Below the pieces are notes generated by a model. It made no database searches, was not told where the DNA came from, and saw nothing but the letters and a program-made list of their open reading frames with translations. DNA of 44,245 nt, taken from Equadaptatus sp045642965. GTDB lineage: Bacteria; Synergistota; Synergistia; Synergistales; Synergistaceae. The translations under genes and the position numbers were made by a program. Of the stretch, positions 25,264 to 32,597 are shown one piece after another (within the stretch, counting starts at the first letter, position 1; each line of letters starts with the position of its first letter). The stretch spans positions 1-44,245 of the forward strand of contig JAZUJX010000021.1 in assembly GCA_045642965.1 (NCBI GenBank), given 5' to 3'.

Positions 25264-25794
25264 ATGCCGACACAAGCAAAACGCGAAAACATTGACGAAC
25301 TCGTTGGACTTCTTAAAAAGACTAATGCAGTTTACATCGTTGAATACCGCGGACTTACGGTTGCACAGAGCACGGCTCTCCGCAAAAGCATCCGTGAAGC
25401 AGGCGGCGAAATGAAGGTTTGCAAAAACACTCTCATGCGTATCGCACTCAAAGAGAACGATATGATAACCGCTCCTGAAATCGACTTTGGCCCCAACGGT
25501 TACGTGCTCTCGTACGGAGACGCATCAGCAGTTGCCAAAGCAATCCGTGATTTCGCAAAAGTAAAAGAAAACGCAGCGTTGATCGTCAAAGGCGGAATTT
25601 TCGAAGGCAGAGTCATTTCAAAAGCAGAAGTCTTTGCAATCGCAGACATCCCGCCGCGCGAAGTTCTTCTCGGAATGGCAGTACGCGCCATGGCTTCCCC
25701 GCTTCAGGGACTGGTCAACGTGCTTTCAGGCCCTGCAAGAGGACTTGTTACCGCCCTTTCAGCAATCAAGGACAAAAAAGAAAACGCAGCATAA
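25264..25794 (+). CDS. rplJ: 50S ribosomal protein L10 (uL10)
   Basis: L10 anchors the L7/L12 stalk to 23S rRNA. The 176-residue product begins with the family pattern AKRENIDELVGLLKKTNAVYIVEYRGLTV and has VCKNTLMRIALKEN (about 50-63). The helical C-terminus that binds L12 dimers is present. AGGAGGTGA precedes the ATG. It is followed by rplL after 61 bases that include a small hairpin (GCCGC-ATA-GCGGC, about 25804-25816). The usual upstream neighbours rplK and rplA are missing. Confidence 0.97.
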   Translation: MPTQAKRENIDELVGLLKKTNAVYIVEYRGLTVAQSTALRKSIREAGGEMKVCKNTLMRIALKENDMITAPEIDFGPNGYVLSYGDASAVAKAIRDFAKVKENAALIVKGGIFEGRVISKAEVFAIADIPPREVLLGMAVRAMASPLQGLVNVLSGPARGLVTALSAIKDKKENAA

Positions 25795-25855
25795 TGCTCA
25801 AAGCCGCATAGCGGCGTAAACAACAAACAAAAAATTAATTTTGGAGGAATTTATT

Positions 25856-26233
25856 ATGACAAAAGAAGAAATCATCAGCGCAATAGAATCAATGTCAGTT
25901 CTCGAACTTTCAGATCTCGTTAAAGAACTCGAAGACAAGTTCGGCGTTTCAGCAGCAGCACCGGTAATGGCAGTAGCAGCAGGCGCACCGGCGGCAGCAG
26001 GCGCAGCGGCAGAAGAAGAAAAATCAGAATTCAACGTTGAACTCACAGAGTTCGGCGCAAAGAAACTTGATGTCATCAAAGTTGTCCGCGAAATCACGGG
26101 ACTCGGCCTCAAAGAAGCCAAAGACCTTGTTGACGGTGCACCGAAAATGGTCAAAGAAGGCGTAGCCAAAGAAGAAGCCGAAGAGATGAAAAAGAAACTC
26201 GAAGAAGCAGGAGCAAAGGTTACCCTTAAGTAA
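25856..26233 (+). CDS. rplL: 50S ribosomal protein L7/L12 (bL12)
   Basis: L12 forms the mobile stalk that recruits translation GTPases. The 125-residue protein has the N-terminal dimerisation helices (KEEIISAIESMSVLELSDLVKELE), an Ala-rich flexible hinge (about 35-58) and the conserved globular end with KKLDVIKVVREITGLGLKEAKDLVDGAPK. GGAGG (25843-25847) precedes the ATG at 25856. An in-frame TTG five codons upstream is disregarded. A strong terminator follows and rpoB is not next, which is unusual. Confidence 0.97.
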   Translation: MTKEEIISAIESMSVLELSDLVKELEDKFGVSAAAPVMAVAAGAPAAAGAAAEEEKSEFNVELTEFGAKKLDVIKVVREITGLGLKEAKDLVDGAPKMVKEGVAKEEAEEMKKKLEEAGAKVTLK

Positions 26234-26252
26234 TTTTCCCATTATTGCAGGC

Positions 26253-26280
26253 AAAAACCCCCGAATTTGGGGGTTTTTGT
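26253..26280 (+). terminator. Intrinsic terminator after rplL
   Basis: A 10-bp perfect stem AAAAACCCCC (26253-26262) with GGGGGTTTTT (26269-26278) is followed by more T (26280-26285). It cleanly ends the rplJ-rplL unit. Confidence 0.92.
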
Positions 26281-26424
26281 TTTTTATAATGTTTTTTTTC
26301 GTTCTTTTTTCTCTTAAAAAATTTGTTGTTTCGTCAGTATTTTTAGTATAAAGTTATAATTTGAAAGGTTTTTTGTCAAAACTTTCGTATTTATTAAATA
26401 TAATAAGTTTTTTACACAAAAAGA

Positions 26425-26453
26425 TTGACATTCCAATGGTTTCAGAGTATTAT
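26425..26453 (+). promoter_or_regulatory. ilv operon promoter
   Basis: TTGACA (26425-26430), 17 bases, TATTAT (26448-26453), about 48 bases before the leader peptide ATG. This is a near-consensus promoter. The AT-rich stretch 26281-26424 upstream has no gene. Confidence 0.75.
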
Positions 26454-26500
26454 TTGCCCGTTGTAAAGAAGTACAGCGCCGGAAGGAAAGGAGACCCGTT

Positions 26501-26569
26501 ATGACAGGAAGATTCAGCAGCGTTCTCGTTATAGTCGTTGTTATTATTTTGGCGGGTCTGCTTGGATGA
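26501..26569 (+). CDS. ilv operon leader peptide (22 residues)
   Basis: A short frame with a good ribosome site (AAGGAG 26488-26493) encodes a peptide with 12 of 22 residues Val, Ile or Leu, including the run VLVIVVVIIL (residues 8-17). Such a peptide senses charged branched-chain tRNAs. Ribosomes stalling in the Val/Ile run would leave 26560-26567 free to pair downstream, whereas ribosomes reaching the stop cover it. It stands directly before an attenuator terminator and the two ilvN genes. Confidence 0.85.
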   Translation: MTGRFSSVLVIVVVIILAGLLG

Positions 26570-26593
26570 TCGGCGTTTTGTTTTTTCGCTTTA

Positions 26594-26633
26594 ATCCAAG
26601 CCGGCCCAAACAGAGAGGGTCGGCTTGATTTTT
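26594..26633 (+). terminator. ilv attenuator terminator with antiterminator option
   Basis: The terminator is an 11-bp stem (26597-26607 with 26617-26627, one GU pair), followed by ATTTTTA. The alternative is GCTTGGAT (26560-26567, the last leader codons) pairing perfectly with ATCCAAGC (26594-26601), which takes away the 5' arm of the terminator. The two structures are mutually exclusive, as in classical amino acid attenuation. Confidence 0.85.
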
Positions 26634-26716
26634 ATCCGTAAAACAGAGAAGCTTCGCGCAGTCTGACTTACATGAAATTTACAGCGGCGCGGAATGCTTG
26701 CAGAGGAGTGATTGCT

Positions 26717-27208
26717 ATGTCGAGTACCTTCAGTATTTTGTCGCAGGACCAGCCCGGAGTTCTGATGCGTATTGCGGCTCTTATTTACCGCCGTGCGTAC
26801 AATATTGTCAGTTTGTCTGTCTCTCCCACGGAGGAAGACGGAGTTTCACGTTTTACAGTTGTTGTTGACGGTGAACCGAGGATATGCGAGCAGGTTCGCA
26901 AGCAGCTGGAAAAACTTACAGAGGTTATTTCGGTAACCGATTTGACACGCGACGGCAATGCGGTTGAGCGCTATCTGAAGCTTATTAAAGTTAAAGCGCC
27001 GCAGAGCTCAAGATCGGATATTTTCCAGACGGCGGAGATTTTCCGCTGCCGCGTTGTCGATCTTGGTTCTTCTACCCTGACGCTTGAAGTTACGGGAGCG
27101 AAATCAAAGGTTGAAGCGTGTATAAAGGCTTTACAGCCGTTCGGCATAGTCGAAACTGCCGGAAGCGGACAGGTGTCCGTTGCCAGAAGCGGCTTTGATG
27201 AGGAATAG
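26717..27208 (+). CDS. ilvN: Acetolactate synthase small subunit, copy 1
   Basis: The regulatory subunit of acetohydroxyacid synthase activates the catalytic IlvB and gives valine feedback. The 163-residue product has the N-terminal ACT domain (FSILSQDQPGVLMRIAALIYRRAYNI) and the C-terminal small-subunit domain (IFQTAEIFRCRVVDLGSSTLTLEVTG...). GAGGAG (26703-26708) lies 8 bases before the ATG at 26717. The frame opens earlier (26672), but that would disturb the attenuator spacing and the homologous start. It is the first gene after the attenuator, and a closely related second copy starts 10 bases after its stop. Confidence 0.93.
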   Translation: MSSTFSILSQDQPGVLMRIAALIYRRAYNIVSLSVSPTEEDGVSRFTVVVDGEPRICEQVRKQLEKLTEVISVTDLTRDGNAVERYLKLIKVKAPQSSRSDIFQTAEIFRCRVVDLGSSTLTLEVTGAKSKVEACIKALQPFGIVETAGSGQVSVARSGFDEE

Positions 27209-27217
27209 GAGGAAGTT

Positions 27218-27718
27218 ATGTCCAATACGTTTTGTATTTATTCAGAAGACCAGCCCGGTGTACTCAGCAGGGTTGCCGCACTTATTTACCGCAGAGGGTA
27301 TAATATTATAAGCATTGCTGCGGGTCCTACGGAGGTTAAGGGCGTTTCGCGCTATACGCTGGTTTTTGACGGCGAGGAATCAACCTACGACCAGGTGCAG
27401 AAACAGCTGCAGAAACTGGCAGAGGTTATTTCCGTGCGCAATCTTACGCGCGAAGGCAATACGGTAGAGCGCTATTTGAAGCTTATTAAGGTTAAAGCGC
27501 CTGTTTCAAAGCGTCCGAGCATTTTCCAGACGGCAGAAGTTTTCCGCTGCCGCGTTGTGGATATAGGCGCAGATACAATTTCTTTTGAAGTAACAGGTTC
27601 GGAATCAAAGGTTGAAGCCTGTCTTGCAGCCTTGGAACCTTACGGCATAGTTGAAACCGCGGGAAGCGGACAGGTGTCGCTTGCAAGAAGCGGACTGAAA
27701 AGCAATAAAGACAAATAA
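27218..27718 (+). CDS. ilvN: Acetolactate synthase small subunit, copy 2
   Basis: This 166-residue protein is clearly paralogous to the preceding one. Shared blocks include DQPGVL, AALIYRR, YNI, VERYLKLIKVKAP, IFQTAE, FRCRVVD and GIVETAGSGQVS, with most differences in the ligand-near region (SIAAGPTEVKGVSRYTLVFDG here against SLSVSPTEEDGVSRFTVVVDG in copy 1). GGAGG precedes the ATG. Two intact small subunits in tandem with a single large subunit suggest either a mixed regulatory complex or one small subunit serving a second large subunit elsewhere. Confidence 0.93.
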   Translation: MSNTFCIYSEDQPGVLSRVAALIYRRGYNIISIAAGPTEVKGVSRYTLVFDGEESTYDQVQKQLQKLAEVISVRNLTREGNTVERYLKLIKVKAPVSKRPSIFQTAEVFRCRVVDIGADTISFEVTGSESKVEACLAALEPYGIVETAGSGQVSLARSGLKSNKDK

Positions 27719-27782
27719 CGTGTGATTTCACACCAAAAATAAGCATTTTTTAATGCATTTCAAAACAAAGGAGTGTTGTACA

Positions 27783-28796
27783 ATGGCAGCAAAAGCATAT
27801 TACGACCGCGATGCAGACCTTAATTTTCTTAACGGAAAGACCATAGCCGTCCTCGGCTACGGAAGCCAGGGTCACGCGCACGCACAGAACCTCCGCGACA
27901 GCGGGGCAAAGGTTATTATCGGACTTCGTCCGACAAGCAAATCGGTAGAGGTTGCGAAAAACGACGGGTTTGAAGTCTACACGGTTGCCGAAGCCTCAAA
28001 GCTTGCAGACGCAATCATGTTCCTTATCCCTGACCATCTCCAGGCAGCGGCCTACAAAGCAGAAGTGGCGCCGAACATGAAAGAAGACGCAATTCTTATG
28101 TTCGCGCACGGCTTTGCAATTCATTTCGGGCAGATTCAGCCCGGCGCCAAACATGACGTTGTTATGGTTGCGCCCAAAGGCCCCGGACATATTGTCCGCC
28201 GCACCTATACGGAAGGACAGGGCGTTCCCTGCCTTATCGCAATCCAGCAGGATGCTTCCGGACATGCCAAGGATTTCGCCCTTGCCTATGCTTCAGGTAT
28301 CGGCGGAGGCCGCGCAGGCGTTATTGAAACAACGTTCCGCGAAGAGACGGAAACAGACCTTTTCGGCGAACAGGCAGTACTTTGCGGCGGTGTCTGCGAG
28401 CTTATGAAACAGGGCTTCAATACGCTTGTCGAAGCCGGTTATCAGCCGGAAATGGCATATTTTGAATGCATGCACGAAATGAAGCTTATTGTTGATATGA
28501 TCAACGAAGGCGGTATGAGCTGGATGCGCTATTCCATCTCAGATACGGCAAAATACGGCGATATGATTACAGGACCGAAGGTTATCAACGAACAGTCGCG
28601 CAAGGCTATGAAAGAAGTTCTGAGAGACATTCAGGACGGAACCTTTGCACGCGACTGGCTGCTTGAAAACCAGTCAGGCAGACCGCGCATGAAGGTTTGG
28701 ACAAAAGCAATCCGCAAGGAACTGCACGAAAAAGTCGGACAGCAGCTCCGCTCGATGATGCCCTGGATGGCAAAAAAAGAAGCACCGGAATATTAA
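27783..28796 (+). CDS. ilvC: Ketol-acid reductoisomerase
   Basis: IlvC isomerises and reduces acetolactate or acetohydroxybutyrate with Mg2+ and NADPH. The 337-residue class I enzyme has the Rossmann motif IAVLGYGSQGHAHAQNL (about 20-36), the cofactor loop GLRPTSKS whose serines are typical of NADPH preference, and metal/substrate positions in AFGEQ-like ETDLFGEQAVLCGG (about 189-202) and FECMHEMKLIVD. GGAG is 9 bases before the ATG. An in-frame ATG at 27753 is less likely. A hairpin without a T run follows. Confidence 0.96.
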   Translation: MAAKAYYDRDADLNFLNGKTIAVLGYGSQGHAHAQNLRDSGAKVIIGLRPTSKSVEVAKNDGFEVYTVAEASKLADAIMFLIPDHLQAAAYKAEVAPNMKEDAILMFAHGFAIHFGQIQPGAKHDVVMVAPKGPGHIVRRTYTEGQGVPCLIAIQQDASGHAKDFALAYASGIGGGRAGVIETTFREETETDLFGEQAVLCGGVCELMKQGFNTLVEAGYQPEMAYFECMHEMKLIVDMINEGGMSWMRYSISDTAKYGDMITGPKVINEQSRKAMKEVLRDIQDGTFARDWLLENQSGRPRMKVWTKAIRKELHEKVGQQLRSMMPWMAKKEAPEY

Positions 28797-28814
28797 TTTA
28801 ATTTTATTTTTTAC

Positions 28815-28844
28815 TTTGCGGAAGCCGGAAACGGCTTCCGCAAA
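28815..28844. terminator. Hairpin between ilvC and ilvB
   Basis: A 12-bp perfect stem (28815-28826 with 28833-28844) and 6-base loop. No T run follows on the plus strand, so it may adjust message stability or give partial termination rather than a full stop. Confidence 0.4.
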
Positions 28845-28957
28845 ACTCAAAATTTCACAGCTTGGGATCTGCATAAGACATTGAAAATTAAACTGTAATA
28901 TATTTTTATGGTTTTTAATATAAATTCTTTAAAATATAAATTCAGGGAGTGTGCAAA

Positions 28958-30640
28958 ATGGGTGAAAAATTAACCGGAGCGCAGATACTTGTAAAATCGC
29001 TTGAAGCCGAAAAGGTAAGCACAATTTTCGGGCTGCCAGGCGGACAGGTTATACCGCTTTACAACGCACTTTACGATGCAAAATTCAACAATATTCTTGT
29101 ACGCCACGAACAGGCGGCTGCGCATGCCGCGGACGGTTATTCGCGCGCAAGCGAAAGAGTCGGCGTGTGTATAGCGACTTCAGGCCCCGGCGCCACAAAT
29201 CTTGTTACCGGAATCGCAACTGCCTACATGGATTCAGTGCCTATGGTTGCCATTACCGGTCAGGTGCCTGTCACCGTTCTCGGCACTGACGCTTTCCAGG
29301 AAGCGGACATTATAGGCGGGACGATGTCCTTTATCAAGCACAGCCTGCAGATACACAATCCGAACGATATTCCGGCAATGATAAAGAAAGCTTTTTACAT
29401 TGCTTCTACCGGCCGCCCAGGTCCTGTGCTTGTTGATTTGCCCTCCAACGTTCAGACGGCAGAGGGCGAATTTGTGTGGCCGAAGAAACTCTCGCTTCCC
29501 GGCTACCATCCTGACGAGCTGAATAATCTTGACAAGCTTGACGAAGCGGTTTCCGCTCTTGAAAAAGCGAAACGTCCAGTTATTTACGCAGGCGGCGGCG
29601 TTCTTCGTTCGCATGCTTCAAAACAGCTTTCGGCAATAGCCAAACAGCTCAACGCGCCCGTGGTAACGACGCTTATGGGCAAGGGCGCACTTCCCGAATC
29701 ACATCCGCACGTTCTCGGCATGGCAGGAATGCACGGTGTTCCTGTATCAAACCGTGCTCTTCAGGCGGCGGACGTAATCCTTGCAATAGGCACGCGTCTC
29801 AGCGACAGAACGACGGGCAGTTCCGAAACCTTTGCTCCCAAGGCAAAAATTATTCATATTGACAGAGACCCGGCGGAAGTCGACAAACGCATTGTTACAG
29901 ACATTTGGCTTATCGGCGACGCAGGAAAAGTTCTCGGCACGCTTTCAAAAGCTCTTACCCCGAAAATCCCTGAAAGGAAAGAATGGTATGCTTTCCTTGA
30001 CAAAATTAAAAAGAAAGAACCTATGCCGCAGCAGGCTTTCCCCGGTGCAATAACGCCGTGGCAGGTGCTTGAAACGCTTAACGAAGTTACAAAAGGCGAT
30101 ATTACGCTCACGACCGAAGTCGGACAGCACCAAATGTGGGCGGCGCAATATTTCCGCGTGGAAGAACCCAACCATTTCATAACCTCGGGCGGACTTGGAG
30201 CCATGGGCTTTGGTTTCCCTGCGGCCATGGGCGCTCATTTTGCCAGACCTGACAGGCCTGTGGTCTGCATAGCGGGCGACGGAAGTTTTATGATGAACAT
30301 ACAGGAACTGGACACCTGCGCACGCTACAATATCCCCGTAAAGGTATTTGTCCTCAACAACTCATGCCTCGGTATGGTTCGCCAGTGGCAGGAGCTGTTC
30401 TATGATAACCGCTATTCCTCAACACTTTATCCGCAGGATCCTGACTTTGTCAAAATTGCGGAAGGTATGGGCGCAAGCGGCTTGCGCGTCGAAAAACCGG
30501 AGCAGGTTAAGGAAGCGATAGAAAAAGCTCTGAAAATTGACGGCCCAGTGGTTGTTGATTTTAAAATACCTCAGGAAGCATGTGTCTTCCCGATGGTTCC
30601 TTCAGGCGGCTGCATCAGCGATATGATATTCTCAAAATAA
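28958..30640 (+). CDS. ilvB: Acetolactate synthase large subunit
   Basis: IlvB joins two pyruvate, or pyruvate and 2-oxobutanoate, using ThDP, Mg2+ and FAD. The 560-residue protein has FGLPGG and the catalytic Glu in RHEQAAAHAADGY (about 45-57), SGPGATNLVTGIA, the FAD region around VLAIGTRLSDR, and the ThDP motif CIAGDGSFMMNIQELDT...FVLNN (about 438-468). GGGAG precedes the ATG at 28958. A GTG three codons upstream overlaps that ribosome site and is not used. It follows the small subunits and ilvC, the reverse of the common ilvB-ilvN order. Confidence 0.95.
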   Translation: MGEKLTGAQILVKSLEAEKVSTIFGLPGGQVIPLYNALYDAKFNNILVRHEQAAAHAADGYSRASERVGVCIATSGPGATNLVTGIATAYMDSVPMVAITGQVPVTVLGTDAFQEADIIGGTMSFIKHSLQIHNPNDIPAMIKKAFYIASTGRPGPVLVDLPSNVQTAEGEFVWPKKLSLPGYHPDELNNLDKLDEAVSALEKAKRPVIYAGGGVLRSHASKQLSAIAKQLNAPVVTTLMGKGALPESHPHVLGMAGMHGVPVSNRALQAADVILAIGTRLSDRTTGSSETFAPKAKIIHIDRDPAEVDKRIVTDIWLIGDAGKVLGTLSKALTPKIPERKEWYAFLDKIKKKEPMPQQAFPGAITPWQVLETLNEVTKGDITLTTEVGQHQMWAAQYFRVEEPNHFITSGGLGAMGFGFPAAMGAHFARPDRPVVCIAGDGSFMMNIQELDTCARYNIPVKVFVLNNSCLGMVRQWQELFYDNRYSSTLYPQDPDFVKIAEGMGASGLRVEKPEQVKEAIEKALKIDGPVVVDFKIPQEACVFPMVPSGGCISDMIFSK

Positions 30641-30715
30641 CAGCTGTTCTTTTTACCGAAGCAGTACTTGGCAAAATCCGCGATATAAATTACTGACAGA
30701 AAGAGGCGTATAAAA

Positions 30716-32374
30716 ATGATCAGCGATCAGGCAAAAAAAGGTTTTCAGAGAGCACCGCACCGTTCGCTTTTAAAAGCTGCAGGTTACACAGACTGGGAAG
30801 TTGACCGCCCGTGGATAGGCATAGCTAATGCCTACAATGCGATAATTCCCGGACACGTACATCTCCGCCAGCTTACCGAAGCGGTAAAAGCAGGAATTTA
30901 CGCAGCAGGAGGACTTCCGATAGAATTCCCTGTAATAGGTGTCTGCGACGGTATCGCAATGAACCACGAGGGAATGAAATTCTCGCTGCCCAGCCGCGAA
31001 CTCATAATGGATTCAATTGAAGTTATGGCGAAAGCTCACGCTTTTGACGGACTTGTACTTATACCGAACTGTGACAAAATAGTTCCGGGTATGGCTATGG
31101 CGGCGGCCAGGCTTAATATTCCGTCCGTAGTAGTTTCCGGAGGCCCTATGATGACAGGAAAACTGCGTGGGAAAACGCTTGACCTCAACAGCGTATTTGA
31201 AGCGGTAGGAAGCTGCTCGGCAGGCAAAATCAGCGAAGACGAACTTCACGCTGTCGAAGCAAACGCTTGCCCGGGCTGCGGAAGCTGCTCCGGAATGTTC
31301 ACCGCCAATACAATGAACTGCATGATGGAAGTTCTCGGACTTGCGCTTCCCGGCAACGGAACAATTCCTGCCGTTCATGCAGGCCGTATCCGTCTTGCAA
31401 AAGACGCGGGCAGAGCGGTAATGAAAATGATTGAGAAAAATATCCGTCCGCGCGACATACTTACAGAACAGGCGTTTGAAAACGCTGTTGCCGTTGATCT
31501 TGCGCTCGGCGGTTCTACGAACACAACGCTTCATCTCCCTGCAATCGCATGGGCAGCGGGACAGAAAATTACGCTTGACCTTTTCAACACTCTCGGCGAA
31601 AAGGTTCCTCATGTCTGCTCAATGAGCCCGGGCGGGGCTTCGCATCTTGAAGACCTGTGGCAGGCGGGCGGCGTTCAGGCGCTTATGAAACAGCTGCTTG
31701 ACGCAGGGCTTATCCACGGGGAACCGATTACGGTTACGGGAGAAACCGTTGCCGAAAACGTTAAAGACTGCAAGGTTGCCGACACGGAAACAATACGCCC
31801 GCTGGATAATCCGTATCATGCAAAAGGCGGTCTTGCCTTTATGAAAGGCACGCTTGCGCCTCTCGGAGCCATTGTCAAACAGGCAGCCGTTGCGCCTGAA
31901 ATGCTGGTGCACGAAGGTCCTGCACGCGTGTTTGAATGTGAGGAAGACGCAAGCCGCGCAATTCTTGCCAACGAAATTAAAGACGGAGACGTTGTTGTAA
32001 TCCGCAACGAAGGGCCTAAAGGAGGCCCCGGAATGCGTGAAATGCTTACGCCGACCTCTGCGATAATGGGACAGGGCAAAGGCGGAACAGTTGCTCTTAT
32101 TACGGACGGACGTTTCTCCGGCGCTACGCGCGGCGCTTCCATAGGCCACGTATCGCCTGAAGCCTGCGCAGGAGGTCCAATTGGGCTTGTCGAAGAAGGA
32201 GACATTATTTTCATTGATATTCCCAACAAACGTCTTGACCTTAAAGTGAGTGAAGAAGAACTTGCAAAACGCAGGGAAAAATTTGTACCTAAAGTACAGG
32301 AAACGAACAGCGTATTCCTCAACCGCTACCGCGCACACGCGACAAGCGGCGTTGAAGGCGCTGTACTGAAATAA
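30716..32374 (+). CDS. ilvD: Dihydroxy-acid dehydratase
   Basis: IlvD dehydrates 2,3-dihydroxy acids to the 2-oxo acids of valine and isoleucine with an oxygen-sensitive Fe-S cluster. The 552-residue protein shows the cluster cysteines in PNCDKI (about 118-123) and ACPGCGSCSGMFTANTMN (about 185-202), GGSTNTTLHLPAIA, and the C-terminal GRFSGATRG (about 462-470). It lies 75 bases after ilvB with AAGAGG ahead of the start, so it probably belongs to the same transcript. A hairpin follows. Confidence 0.97.
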   Translation: MISDQAKKGFQRAPHRSLLKAAGYTDWEVDRPWIGIANAYNAIIPGHVHLRQLTEAVKAGIYAAGGLPIEFPVIGVCDGIAMNHEGMKFSLPSRELIMDSIEVMAKAHAFDGLVLIPNCDKIVPGMAMAAARLNIPSVVVSGGPMMTGKLRGKTLDLNSVFEAVGSCSAGKISEDELHAVEANACPGCGSCSGMFTANTMNCMMEVLGLALPGNGTIPAVHAGRIRLAKDAGRAVMKMIEKNIRPRDILTEQAFENAVAVDLALGGSTNTTLHLPAIAWAAGQKITLDLFNTLGEKVPHVCSMSPGGASHLEDLWQAGGVQALMKQLLDAGLIHGEPITVTGETVAENVKDCKVADTETIRPLDNPYHAKGGLAFMKGTLAPLGAIVKQAAVAPEMLVHEGPARVFECEEDASRAILANEIKDGDVVVIRNEGPKGGPGMREMLTPTSAIMGQGKGGTVALITDGRFSGATRGASIGHVSPEACAGGPIGLVEEGDIIFIDIPNKRLDLKVSEEELAKRREKFVPKVQETNSVFLNRYRAHATSGVEGAVLK

Positions 32375-32446
32375 GTCTCCGGTTGTACGCCGAGTGTTTT
32401 TAGTTTAAGCAGAGTACGGCGGGCTGAAACAAAGAACTGCAATACA

Positions 32447-32478
32447 CCAAAGCCTTGGGGGATTCCCGAAGGCTTTGG
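32447..32478 (+). terminator. Hairpin after ilvD
   Basis: CCAAAGCCTT (32447-32456) pairs with AAGGCTTTGG (32469-32478), with an inner GGG/CCC pairing. There is no T run, so termination is uncertain, but the position 70 bases past ilvD and before a new promoter fits. Confidence 0.5.
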
Positions 32479-32499
32479 CTGTCATACAAATATAAACTG

Positions 32500-32535
32500 T
32501 TGAAAAATCAGCCGAAATATTTTAAAATCGGCTGA
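32500..32535 (+). promoter_or_regulatory. Promoter and operator-like inverted repeat of the LeuA-like gene
   Basis: TTGAAA (32500-32505), 17 bases, TAAAAT (32523-32528). An inverted repeat with 8-base arms TCAGCCGA (32508-32515) and TCGGCTGA (32528-32535), 12 bases apart, covers the spacer and the -10. A second repeat GCCGG...CCGGC lies at about 32541-32562. Both suggest repressor control of the following genes. Confidence 0.55.
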
Positions 32536-32597
32536 CAGAAGCCGGCGGTTTTTATCACCGGCAGCTGGTATTTACAATATGAAACGGACGGGTAAAA

